Shown piece after piece: positions 46,048-54,199 of a stretch of 64,000 nt of DNA. Made by a program: the position numbers and the translations under genes. Each line of letters opens with the position of its first letter. The stretch's first letter is position 1. The stretch spans positions 62,001 to 126,000 of the forward strand of contig JARUXA010000017.1 in NCBI GenBank assembly GCA_030433805.1, in the 5' to 3' direction. Source of the DNA: Sphingomonas sp. PsM26 (GTDB taxonomy: Bacteria > Pseudomonadota > Alphaproteobacteria > Sphingomonadales > Sphingomonadaceae). Below the pieces are notes generated by a model that was not told the DNA's origin, did no database searches, and was given only the letters and a program-made list of their open reading frames with translations.

Positions 46048-46256
46048 AGCTCCCAGACGCACTCAACCCCACGGCGATTGCCCTTTGCGCGATCCTAATC
46101 CGCGGCGCAGTCGACGGCTCCCAGTTCGGCGACCTCGACCAAGGGCACAAGGAGGCGATCGTTGCCAACGGCGTGGAGAAGATGATGCGCGCCGGGGCGT
46201 TCGTTCAGAACGGCACGCTTTTCCTGCCTCCTGATGCCACAGCCTCGGACCTGTGA
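46044..46256 (+). CDS. Small phage hypothetical protein
   Basis: TTG 46044 overlaps the previous stop (TTGA) and yields 70 residues: KLPDALNPTAIALCAILIRG, NGVEKMMRAGAFVQNGTLFL. It is conserved-looking and in operon with phage genes; function unknown. The 200 bp to the next gene hold nothing evident. Confidence 0.5.
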   Translation: MKLPDALNPTAIALCAILIRGAVDGSQFGDLDQGHKEAIVANGVEKMMRAGAFVQNGTLFLPPDATASDL

Positions 46257-46457
46257 AGCTACACCCTGCCCAACTGGAATAGGTCGGTAGACCCAAGCCC
46301 GAACGCCCACGCCTGCCATTCGATTTTCCAAAACCAGTCACTCGATCATTCAATTTTAGCCTTTAAGTCGAGAGTTACGAGGCAATCGAGGCCCGTAAAA
46401 CAGTTCCAACTTCGGCTGAGGCTATGCAGTCAGGTGTTCGGCTATTAGCGTGCCGAT

Positions 46458-49400
46458 ATGGGGCCAGGAAAAATTGAGATTGGGCGGCTGGAAAAGCTGA
46501 TCGAGGACGTCAAGCCCTCTGGCGGGTCGGAGATGTCTAATTACCAGCTTTTCGTCGAGCGGTTAACCGCCGCGCTTGGCCTTCCCCAGCCCGAATTTGC
46601 GCGCGAACAAACCCGCTTCAACGACTATGTTTTCGAACGCAACGTCACCTTCCGCCACCCGAACGGCACCAGCTCGACCGGGCGAATCGACTGCTACAAG
46701 AAGGGATGCTTCGTCCTCGAGGCCAAGCAGTCGGCCAAGCGCCAGCTCTCGCTCGAAACCGAACAGCTGACTATCGCCGGGATGGAGACCGCGCAAAAGC
46801 TCGGCCATGCGAAGCGCGGCACCAAGAGCTGGGACAAAGTGATGATTGCCGCCCGCCGCCAAGCCGAGGACTATGCCCGAGCGCTGCCAGTCGATCACGG
46901 CTATCCGCCCTTCCTGCTAATCGTCGATGTCGGCAACGTCATCGAAGTGTATGCCGACTTTTCCGGCCTCGGAAAGAATTACGACCATTTTCCCGATCGC
47001 CACAGCTACCGCCTGTCGATGGATGATCTCCTCCTCGCCCCGGTTCAAGCGCGGCTGGCGGCGATCTGGAGCGACGACCCGCAATCGCTTAACCCTACCC
47101 GCAAATCCGCTGAAGTCACTCGCGACATTGCTGCCCGGCTGGCCAAGATCGCCCGCCGACTCGAGAAAAAATACGCCCCCGCCGAGATCGCCGAATTCTT
47201 GATGCGCTGCCTGTTCACGATGTTTGCGGAAGATGTCGGATCGGATAACCAAGCCGAGCGCCTCATACCGAACAAGGGTTTTGAATCCCTGCTCCACCAG
47301 ATGATCGACACTCCGCAGAATTTTGCCCCAGCGCTCGAAAACCTTTGGCAGACGATGAACAGCGGAGGCTACGACGCCCGCCTCAACGCCACGATCAAGC
47401 GCTTCAACGGCGGCCTGTTCGCCAACGTCCGCGCGCTGCCGCTCGATCAGGACGACATCATCGAATTGCACAACGCCGCCAAGCGCGGCTGGGGAGATGT
47501 GGAACCGGCGATTTTCGGCACCTTGCTCGAAAACGCGCTCGCCAGCGCCGAACGCTCCCAACTCGGGGCGCATTACACCCCGCGTCCCTACGTCGAGCGG
47601 CTGGTTATTCCAACGATCATGGAACCGCTGCGCGCCGATTGGGAAGAAGTAAAGGCCGGGGTCGAGGATCTCCGCCGCCATGGCGAGCCCGCCAAGGCGC
47701 TTCAGGCTGTCCGCAATTTCCATCACCGGTTGTGCACTGTCCGCGTGCTCGATCCTGCCTGCGGCACCGGAAATTTTCTCTATGTCAGCCTAGAACTGAT
47801 GAAGCGCCTCGAAGGCGAAGTCCTCGATGCACTCGATGCACTGGGGGAGAATGAATCTAAGTTGCTGCTAGATGGCGAGACCGTCAGTCCGCGCCAGTTC
47901 TTTGGGCTCGAGCTTAATCCGCGCGCGGTGCCGATCGCTGATCTGGTGCTGTGGATCGGTTTTCTAAAATGGCAGCTTAAGACCGTCGATGCCAAGGACA
48001 TCCCCGAACCGATCCTCAACGCCTACGGGACTATCCGCCACCAAGACGCTCTCTTGGCTTATGATAGCAAAGACTTAGCGCGGAACAAGCAGGGCGATCT
48101 CATCACCCAGTGGGACGGCATCACGAAAAAGCTTCACCCGATGACCGGTGAGCTGATCCCCGATGTTAGCGCGCGAAAGGAAACTTTTTCGTATTGTAAC
48201 CCGCGTCGCGCCGATTGGCCCGCCGCCGAATTCGTTGTCGGCAACCCACCCTTTATCGCTGGGAAAGATATGCGCACTGAACTCGGGGACAACGACGCCG
48301 AAGCTTACTGGACGGTTCGCCCACAGATCCCTGGCGGCGCAGATTTCGTAATGCATTTCTGGGACGAAGCCGCCCGGCGCCTTACCGCCAAGCCGACCAA
48401 GAAGGGCAGCCCTAACCCGCTGCGCCGCTTCGGTTTCATCACCACCAATTCGATTTCCCAGACCTTCAGCCGCCGGGTTGTCGAACACTGGATGGCCGCC
48501 AAGGACCCCGTGAGCTTGGTTTACGCAGTGCCCGACCACCCTTGGATGAAATCCTCTGACAAGGCGGCAGTGCGCATCGCGATGACCGTGGCGCAGGCGG
48601 GCACGCAAGAGGGAGTTCTTGCCGAGGTTGTTAGCGAAGCTGATCTTGATACCGATACGCCCAAGGTAGACATGGATCGGCGCGAGACGGTCATAACATC
48701 GCGCATTACTGCCGGCGCAAACCTTGCTGACGCACGACCTCTGCTCTCAAACAAAGGCATCGGCCATCAGGGCTTTAAACCTTACGGAGCTGCCTTTTTT
48801 ATTACTAAGTCCGATGCTATTAGATTTGGTCTGGGCTCAATAGAAGGCGCGGAGACTTACATTAGGCCTTACTTAAATGGTAGAGCATTAAATAACCGTT
48901 GGACTGGACGGTACTCCCTAGATTTCCACGAAAAGTCCGAAGAGTTTGTCAGGGATACGTTCCAATATGCATACTTACACCTTTTAGACCGATCAAAGCC
49001 GGTACGTGCACTCGATAAGATGGTTTACCGAAGGGACTATTGGTGGCGATACGGTCAGCCATCTACTCACATGAGGGAAGCGCTCAAAGACCTCTCGAGG
49101 TATATTGTCACCACCGAGACTGCAGCTCATCGTATATTCTCATTTTTGGACCACGGCTTTGCGCCGGACCAGAAAATCCGCGTGATCGCTTTGGATCGTC
49201 CGGATAGCTTAGCAATCCTTACATCCCGCCTTCACGTAAAGTTCTCCTTTGCAACCGGTGGATGGCAGGGCGCAGGTAACGACCCGGTCTATCAGCATTC
49301 GAATACTTTCGAACCTTTCCCCTTCCCGCTCCTCCATTCAAACCGCCTCGACCAACTCGGCGAGCGCCTCGACGTCTTTCGCAAGGAGCGCCTTGCCACG

Positions 49401-50057
49401 CACGACTTCCTGACGATGACTGGGCTCTACAATGCGCTTGAGCGCCTGCGTGAACTCGACGCGGGCTTCGGCGCTCCGTTCTCCGATGCCGAACGTGACG
49501 TCTATAACTGCGGACAGATCGCGATCCTCAATGAAATTCACGACGCGATCGACCGTGAGGTTTTCGCCGCTTACGGCTGGAGTGACCTCGCCGATAGACT
49601 AGTCGGAAAGCCTGGCGGTACCATTCCGAGCCCGCACAAAAGTGAGGACCAGCAAGCCGCCGAAGAGGAACTGCTTGTCCGCATGGTAGCGCTCAACCAA
49701 GGGCGCGTTGCCGAAGAGAAAGCCGGCTTGGTCCAATGGCTACGCCCAAATTACCAACGCCCGCGTTTCGCTTCCAAGATCAAGGGCGAAACTCAGATTG
49801 AGGCCGAGCTCGGCGAAATGATCGTAGTCGAGGACATCAAATGGCCAGCCGACGGCCTTGACCAGATCCGCTCGGTCCGCGATCTCCTCGCTCGCGCCGC
49901 CGCCCCGACTTCGGTTTCCGCCCTCGCCTCTGCCTTCGCCGGCCGAAACACCTCCAAGCGCGTTCAGCGCGTCGAGCAGGTCCTCGAAACCCTTGTGGCT
50001 ACGGGCGCTGCCCGTCGCGACGATGGTGACACTAGCGGCTATTACTTGCCCAGGTGA
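46458..50057 (+). CDS. MmeI-like (type IIL) single-chain restriction-modification enzyme
   Basis: At 1,199 residues it matches fused nuclease-methyltransferases. The order is: an N-terminal PD-(D/E)XK nuclease (GRIDCYKKGCFVLEAKQ, with D78, E88 and K90), a helical spacer, an amino-methyltransferase with LDPACGTGNF (D432-G438) and NPPF at N596 (adenine-N6 type), then a target-recognition region and a C-terminal tail. One polypeptide both methylates and cuts, so no separate partner is needed. ATG 46533 (MSNYQLF) is an alternative start, but the upstream helix looks family-like. All catalytic motifs are intact. It is likely island defence cargo. Confidence 0.87.
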   Translation: MGPGKIEIGRLEKLIEDVKPSGGSEMSNYQLFVERLTAALGLPQPEFAREQTRFNDYVFERNVTFRHPNGTSSTGRIDCYKKGCFVLEAKQSAKRQLSLETEQLTIAGMETAQKLGHAKRGTKSWDKVMIAARRQAEDYARALPVDHGYPPFLLIVDVGNVIEVYADFSGLGKNYDHFPDRHSYRLSMDDLLLAPVQARLAAIWSDDPQSLNPTRKSAEVTRDIAARLAKIARRLEKKYAPAEIAEFLMRCLFTMFAEDVGSDNQAERLIPNKGFESLLHQMIDTPQNFAPALENLWQTMNSGGYDARLNATIKRFNGGLFANVRALPLDQDDIIELHNAAKRGWGDVEPAIFGTLLENALASAERSQLGAHYTPRPYVERLVIPTIMEPLRADWEEVKAGVEDLRRHGEPAKALQAVRNFHHRLCTVRVLDPACGTGNFLYVSLELMKRLEGEVLDALDALGENESKLLLDGETVSPRQFFGLELNPRAVPIADLVLWIGFLKWQLKTVDAKDIPEPILNAYGTIRHQDALLAYDSKDLARNKQGDLITQWDGITKKLHPMTGELIPDVSARKETFSYCNPRRADWPAAEFVVGNPPFIAGKDMRTELGDNDAEAYWTVRPQIPGGADFVMHFWDEAARRLTAKPTKKGSPNPLRRFGFITTNSISQTFSRRVVEHWMAAKDPVSLVYAVPDHPWMKSSDKAAVRIAMTVAQAGTQEGVLAEVVSEADLDTDTPKVDMDRRETVITSRITAGANLADARPLLSNKGIGHQGFKPYGAAFFITKSDAIRFGLGSIEGAETYIRPYLNGRALNNRWTGRYSLDFHEKSEEFVRDTFQYAYLHLLDRSKPVRALDKMVYRRDYWWRYGQPSTHMREALKDLSRYIVTTETAAHRIFSFLDHGFAPDQKIRVIALDRPDSLAILTSRLHVKFSFATGGWQGAGNDPVYQHSNTFEPFPFPLLHSNRLDQLGERLDVFRKERLATHDFLTMTGLYNALERLRELDAGFGAPFSDAERDVYNCGQIAILNEIHDAIDREVFAAYGWSDLADRLVGKPGGTIPSPHKSEDQQAAEEELLVRMVALNQGRVAEEKAGLVQWLRPNYQRPRFASKIKGETQIEAELGEMIVVEDIKWPADGLDQIRSVRDLLARAAAPTSVSALASAFAGRNTSKRVQRVEQVLETLVATGAARRDDGDTSGYYLPR

Positions 50058-50095
50058 TGGTGGATGTCGGCATTTTTTTCCGAACGAGTATACCA

Positions 50096-50232
50096 CCATC
50101 CGCCTCGTCGACGCGATCTTGTTCGAACAGAACGGTCAATTTGGCCGTTCAGCGCGCCCGCTACATCACTCTGGAAGTGTCGCGCAGTTGAGCGATGATC
50201 CGCTCGCCTAGCTGTCAGACATGGCTGCATGA
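50096..50232 (+). pseudogene. C-terminal remnant of an IS256-type transposase
   Basis: Pieces in shifting frames read LVDAILFEQNGQF, then AVQRARYITLE, then VAQLSDDPLA-stop-LSDMAA-stop. This matches the LLEQNDEWAVQRARYMTLE-type end of IS256-family transposases, with two frameshifts and an internal stop. Nothing else of the element is seen. Confidence 0.55.
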
Positions 50233-50260
50233 TGAGCCCCGCCCGCACCGGGGATCGGCG

Positions 50261-50647
50261 TTACGCGAGTATCTTTTCGTTGATGAATTGGCAGACGATG
50301 CCAACATCCGCGGAGCGGCCAAGCTGGACTTCGCAAACGCCCCACCCGGAACCGCATATCTTAAGCTCGGCGTCAAAGTCGATAGAGCCCGCGTTTTCCA
50401 CGGAGTAGGCCGCTATCGCCTTCCAAGGGAAAGTCGAGACTTCGACCTTTCGTCCCGTAATCCCTTGCGCGTTGATTACGACAATCCGCTTGTCCGTGAA
50501 CAGCATACCGTCGCGAAGACCCTTAAACTCCATTTCGATCACTTCGTTGGGCATCATCACACGCTCATATTTTTCACGTAGCGTGCCGATCGCGGTCGGG
50601 TTGCCTACAAATACCTTTCCCATGAAAGGATGCGTAATCGACGACAT
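50261..50647 (-). CDS. PH-domain (bPH) protein
   Basis: The 128-residue protein has NEVIEMEFKGLRDGMLFTDKRIVVINAQG and VSTFPWKAIAAYSVENAG, the bacterial pleckstrin-homology-like pattern (former DUF1696). GGGAG precedes the ATG. Function unknown; probably cytoplasmic. Confidence 0.75.
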   Translation of the reverse strand: MSSITHPFMGKVFVGNPTAIGTLREKYERVMMPNEVIEMEFKGLRDGMLFTDKRIVVINAQGITGRKVEVSTFPWKAIAAYSVENAGSIDFDAELKICGSGWGVCEVQLGRSADVGIVCQFINEKILA

Positions 50648-50763
50648 ACAGCTTCTCCCGAGAACTGCCTCGTGTCTAGCTCATACCGAGGCCGTACGAA
50701 AGCGATTGCCTTGGCGAAGGACGCTTGCACAGTCTGCCGGCATTGGCCATGTTACGTGATGGG

Positions 50764-50993
50764 TGTGAGAGCCCGGACTAGCGATAGGCCATTCAACCGG
50801 TTGGCGCCGGAAGATTGGACGAAATAACAGAGTGGATTGGCGTCCACTGCTGACTGACTACTTACGTCGGGAGAGCGGGCGCCATGCAATACCCTTCGGG
50901 AAAAACGCCCCACCTGTCTCGCTGGCAGGCTCTCACACTCCCGGCACTCGGTCCGTTACCGGGAAGATGGCTGTGAGAGGCCAAACCAGCGAG
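50764..50993. repeat. Three copies of a TGTGAGAG...AGCGAG element
   Basis: Copy A (50764-50784, plus), copy B (50918-50937, minus) and copy C (50972-50993, plus) each read TGTGAGAG, 5-6 variable bases, then (CC)AGCGA(G). They lie in the gene-free gap 50648-51075 upstream of the excisionase and integrase genes, and could be recombinase arm sites or repressor operators. Confidence 0.45.
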
Positions 50994-51075
50994 TACCCAC
51001 CATGTATCGATTGGTCGATGATCGGGCGCGAATTGCCGTGAATCCAAAAACTAAAATTCTACAGCTTGTCCATAG

Positions 51076-51234
51076 ATTGTACTCAACACGCGATTTACCC
51101 TGTCCCGCATCGGTCGCGAGGCCTTTGGTAACCCTGCGCTGGCGACTGAGCTGCGCGGCGGTCGCACGCCGCCTGCCGTCACGACTGCCCGCCTGACGGC
51201 ATACCTGACAGCACAGGAGGGGAACCGTGCGTGA
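51076..51234 (+). pseudogene. Possible truncated HTH-type island protein
   Basis: The open frame after TAG 51073 reads LNTRFTLSRIGREAFGNPAL then ATELRGGRTPPAVTTARLTA, resembling the C-terminal half of small DNA-binding proteins. It has no ATG, GTG or TTG start except GTG-less codons upstream, so it is probably a fragment. AGGAGG at its end is followed by GTG 51227, which opens a doubtful 45-residue frame to 51364. Confidence 0.3.
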
Positions 51235-51324
51235 GGGTATCCCATACGAGCTTACGACGAAGGTCGGCTTCTGCCCCCTTGCCAATATGCAACGCGGCGG
51301 GCCGGGCCTCCTTCAGAGAAGACG

Positions 51325-51525
51325 ATGGCGGACAAAACGGTTCCTATCTTGCTGCGCCGGGTGAAGGCGACCGGGTCGCATCTTGGTATGCATCCGGCGG
51401 CGGTCCAGCACCGCGACCGTCAGAGATTGATTCCGACATTCTGCGTCGGCGCCCCCTCCGCCACTGCGGCGGCGCTGGACGACTGGCAAGCACTATCCCG
51501 GGCAGGGAAGATCCCCGCTCAATAA
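51325..51525 (+). CDS. Putative excisionase-like protein
   Basis: Sixty-six residues with GSHLGMHPAAVQHRDRQRLIPTFCVG, a compact helix-turn-helix-like segment, then AALDDWQALSRAGKIP. Its position just ahead of the integrase and its size suit a recombination directionality factor. A GC hairpin with arms GCCCGGCCTGTCC and GGCAGGCTGGGC lies after it (51533-51561). Confidence 0.45.
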   Translation: MADKTVPILLRRVKATGSHLGMHPAAVQHRDRQRLIPTFCVGAPSATAAALDDWQALSRAGKIPAQ

Positions 51526-51577
51526 CCCCTTGCCCGGCCTGTCCAATGGGCAGGCTGGGCCTTTCATGGAGACGACT

Positions 51578-52762
51578 ATGGCGAGCGTAACCAAGCGCCG
51601 GTGGAAGAAGCCAGACGGATCGACGGGCGAAGGCTGGCAGGTCCGCTACGTCGATGCGGCAACCGGCAAACGCCCGGGCAAGATGTTCGATCTGAAAAAG
51701 GATGCCGACGCGTTTAAGCGCAAGGTCGAACGCGAGATAGAAGACGGCACGCACGTCATGCGGAGCCAGACGAAGAGTATGGCTGACGTTCTCGGTGAAT
51801 TTGTGGAGGACACAGAACTGCGGTGGCGTGATGGGCGAATTGGTCAAGGGCACTGCGTCCGGCAAGAGCAAGTTTGCCGCCGGTATTTTGCCCCTGCCTT
51901 TGGCAAGGTTGCGGCTCGCGATCTGACGGCGAACCACGTCAGCGACTTGTATGCAAAAATGGTCAAGCAAGGGCTCAAGCCACGATCGGTAAAGCAGTAT
52001 CTGAACACTTTGCAGATGGTCGAGAGGTTCGCCCGCAAGCGGGGCTATCTCAAGACCCAGCCTGTTACCGATGCCATGTCAGACCTTCGAGGCATCCCTG
52101 CGTTTCGCGTCGAGATATTCCAGGCAGATGAAGTGACGCACCTGCTCACGGCGGCCCCGGCAGTCATGAAGGGTCGACCGCTACGCACATGTTCGTTCAT
52201 GGGCGCGGCGGTAGCGTTGGCAAGCCTTTGCGGCCTTCGCGCTGGCGAGATTCTCGGACTTCATGAGTGCAACGTCGACCTTCAGCGCCGCATTATTCGG
52301 GTCCGGCACAATCTGACCCTGCACCGGGAGTTGAAGGGCCCTAAGACGGCGGCGGGCGTCCGCGACGTGCCGATCCCGGCCCGTGCGGCTGTGGTGCTGG
52401 AGCACTGGGCAGCGAATTTTCAGAAGGAGAATGTCGGCGGGTATTTCTTCTCGACCACCCAAGGCAAGGCATACACCTATGGCGCGCTGCATGAGGGATG
52501 GAAGCGCATGCTGATACGGGAGAACGTGGCGACCCGGCATTTTCACGCGTTGCGACATTTCTATGCCAGCTGGCTTCTGAAACACGGGATGCCGGTTGCC
52601 GATGTGTCGAAGCTGCTCGGCCACAGCAGCCACGAAATGACTCTACGCGTTTATACCCACGCCATGATGAACAGCACCGAAGCGGTTACTCGGGTCGAAG
52701 CGATCGCTCAAATGCTGCCTGCGAATGACGCACTGGTGACACATGGCAGGCTAGAACATTGA
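51578..52762 (+). CDS. Tyrosine-recombinase integrase
   Basis: ATG 51578 has GGAG 6 nt upstream; 394 residues. The N-terminal arm and core-binding region contain GEGWQVRYVDAATGKRPGK. The catalytic set is complete: R in CGLRAGEILGL, K in GPKTAAGVRDVPI, HALRH, GHSSHE and the nucleophile Tyr in LRVYTHAM. It should integrate and excise the island. The last codons contain the 12-mer also found at 37434, so its attachment core may lie within its own gene. Confidence 0.9.
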   Translation: MASVTKRRWKKPDGSTGEGWQVRYVDAATGKRPGKMFDLKKDADAFKRKVEREIEDGTHVMRSQTKSMADVLGEFVEDTELRWRDGRIGQGHCVRQEQVCRRYFAPAFGKVAARDLTANHVSDLYAKMVKQGLKPRSVKQYLNTLQMVERFARKRGYLKTQPVTDAMSDLRGIPAFRVEIFQADEVTHLLTAAPAVMKGRPLRTCSFMGAAVALASLCGLRAGEILGLHECNVDLQRRIIRVRHNLTLHRELKGPKTAAGVRDVPIPARAAVVLEHWAANFQKENVGGYFFSTTQGKAYTYGALHEGWKRMLIRENVATRHFHALRHFYASWLLKHGMPVADVSKLLGHSSHEMTLRVYTHAMMNSTEAVTRVEAIAQMLPANDALVTHGRLEH

Positions 52763-52808
52763 TTTAACGTCACTTCCACTTCTATGCGAACCACTACACC
52801 CTTTTGCA

Positions 52809-52911
52809 CTTCCCCGGCGAAGGCCGGGGCCCAGGAGGACAGGCTTTTCAAACTGGGCGCAGCGCAGCGAACTTCTGCGCTACTCCTGGGCCCCGGCCTT
52901 CGCCGGGGAAG
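52809..52911. repeat. Perfect 29-bp inverted repeat (REPIN-like)
   Basis: Arms 52809-52837 and 52883-52911 are exact reverse complements; each contains CCCCGGCGAAGGCCGGGG. The 45-bp loop is unrelated. The element sits between the convergent integrase and LacI genes, where it may also stop transcription. No gene is seen in 52763-52962. Confidence 0.7.
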
Positions 52912-52962
52912 CAGTAGAAAGGGGGTACCGCGTCTGGCGCTGCTCCCCCCGATGGCGCCGCC

Positions 52963-53985
52963 CTACCCCCCGCTACTCGCCCGTACGACCAGCCGCGTCG
53001 CAAGTGGCGCTGGCGTGACCGCGTCGCCGTGCAGCCGCGCCAGCAATGTCGCGACGAGCACCTCGCCCGCTTGCCGCGCATCCTGCGCGACCGTGGAGAG
53101 CGGCGGGCTGGTCAGCGACGCGGACGGAATATCGTCGAACCCGACGATTGCGACGTCGTCCGGCACGCGCCGTCCCGCCGCCGCCAGCGCGCGCATCGCA
53201 CCGATCGCGATGCTGTCGCTCGCGGCGAAGATCGCGTCGTAGGAAGCACCGCGCCGCGACAATTCCGCAATCGCTTCCAGCCCCGAGTCCTCGAGCGTCA
53301 GCGCATCGACTCGCAACGTCGCGTCGACCTCCAGCCCCGCTTCGGCGAGCGCCTGGCAATATCCACGATACCGCTCCTCGACTTCGGGGTAGCGGCTGTC
53401 CGCCGTACCCAGAAATGCAATTCGCCGCCGACCCCGTTCGATCAGGTGCGCGGTCGCCTGTGCGCCACCGTCGCGATTGTCCGACCCGACCGTGATCGCA
53501 CCGGGCCCCGTCCCCACTGCGCCCCAGCGGACAACATGCGATCCTTGCTCGGCGAGATGATCGAGCCGCACGCGATACGTATCGTAATCGCCATAGCCGA
53601 GCAGGATGATCCCGTCGGCCTTGTGGCTGTCCTGATAATCCACGTGCCAGTCGCCCGACAGCTGCTGGAACGAGATCAGCAAGTCGTAGCCGGCCTTGGC
53701 CGACGCCCGCGTGATCGACCCCAGCATCGATAAAAAGAATGGGTTTATAGCACCATCCTCCTCCGCCGCTTCCTCGAAGAAGAGCAATGCAAGCGTATGC
53801 GTGGCCTGACTCCGCAGGCTCGAGGCATTCTTGTCGACCGCATAATTGAGCTTCCGCGCGATCGCCTCGATCCGCGCCCGGGTCTGCGGGTTAACCGTCT
53901 TAACCCCCCGTAAAGCGCGCGAAACCGTCGGCTGCGACACGCCGGCGAGCTGTGCGATATCAAGGGAAGTCGGCCGTCTCGCCAT
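52963..53985 (-). CDS. LacI-family transcriptional regulator
   Basis: The 340-residue protein starts MARRPTSLDIAQLAGVSQPT with the LacI helix-turn-helix (VSQPTVSRALRG, hinge NYAVDKNASSLRSQ). A periplasmic-binding-type sensor domain follows (DGIILLGYGD, DDVAIVGFDDIPSASLTSPPLSTV). It is divergent from the TonB receptor gene and most likely represses the maltodextrin operon until an oligosaccharide binds. Upstream frames to 54789 are antisense to the receptor. Confidence 0.9.
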   Translation of the reverse strand: MARRPTSLDIAQLAGVSQPTVSRALRGVKTVNPQTRARIEAIARKLNYAVDKNASSLRSQATHTLALLFFEEAAEEDGAINPFFLSMLGSITRASAKAGYDLLISFQQLSGDWHVDYQDSHKADGIILLGYGDYDTYRVRLDHLAEQGSHVVRWGAVGTGPGAITVGSDNRDGGAQATAHLIERGRRRIAFLGTADSRYPEVEERYRGYCQALAEAGLEVDATLRVDALTLEDSGLEAIAELSRRGASYDAIFAASDSIAIGAMRALAAAGRRVPDDVAIVGFDDIPSASLTSPPLSTVAQDARQAGEVLVATLLARLHGDAVTPAPLATRLVVRASSGG

Positions 53986-54059
53986 CGTTGCAACCGTCCA
54001 GATAAGCGCCCGCCATGATGCCGGCGTGCGCGGACACACTACACCGGAAAGCCTTTCGA

Positions 54060-54071
54060 GAATACGTATGC
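54060..54071. promoter_or_regulatory. Candidate LacI operator between regulator and receptor
   Basis: GAATACGTATGC contains the palindrome ATACGTAT with central CG. Its reverse complement matches 10 of 12 bases of the site at 36503-36514. It lies 75 bp before the regulator start and about 130 bp before the receptor start. Confidence 0.4.
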
Positions 54072-54199
54072 CCGATCCTTCTGCAAACTCGCGGTTCGAA
54101 ATATAGCGGCGCCAGGGCAATCGACGCTGAATCACGACGTCGACGAAACTGTACGTGAGGATCTGCGGGCTGGGCCCGCTCGAAAGGGAACGCCACCAA

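Larger units (their letters stand above)
37434..52746. mobile_element. Integrated phage-satellite-like genomic island
   Basis: The region is bounded by an AlpA-like regulator on the left and a tyrosine integrase on the right. Between them are an antirepressor, two iteron arrays, prohead protease, restriction-modification, a TIR gene, a transposase remnant and broken genes, many more AT-rich than the flanks. It separates genes that share an operator-like site. The exact 12-mer GGTGACACATGG occurs at 37434-37445 and 52735-52746 (inside the integrase 3' end) and is offered as a tentative attachment core; the limits use it. No tRNA target is seen. No terminase, capsid or portal is encoded, so it is a remnant or satellite and not a complete prophage. 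Confidence 0.75.

Noticed and set aside
45074..46256. Complete prophage
   Set aside because: No terminase, portal, capsid, tail or lysis genes are present; only the protease and two small genes remain.
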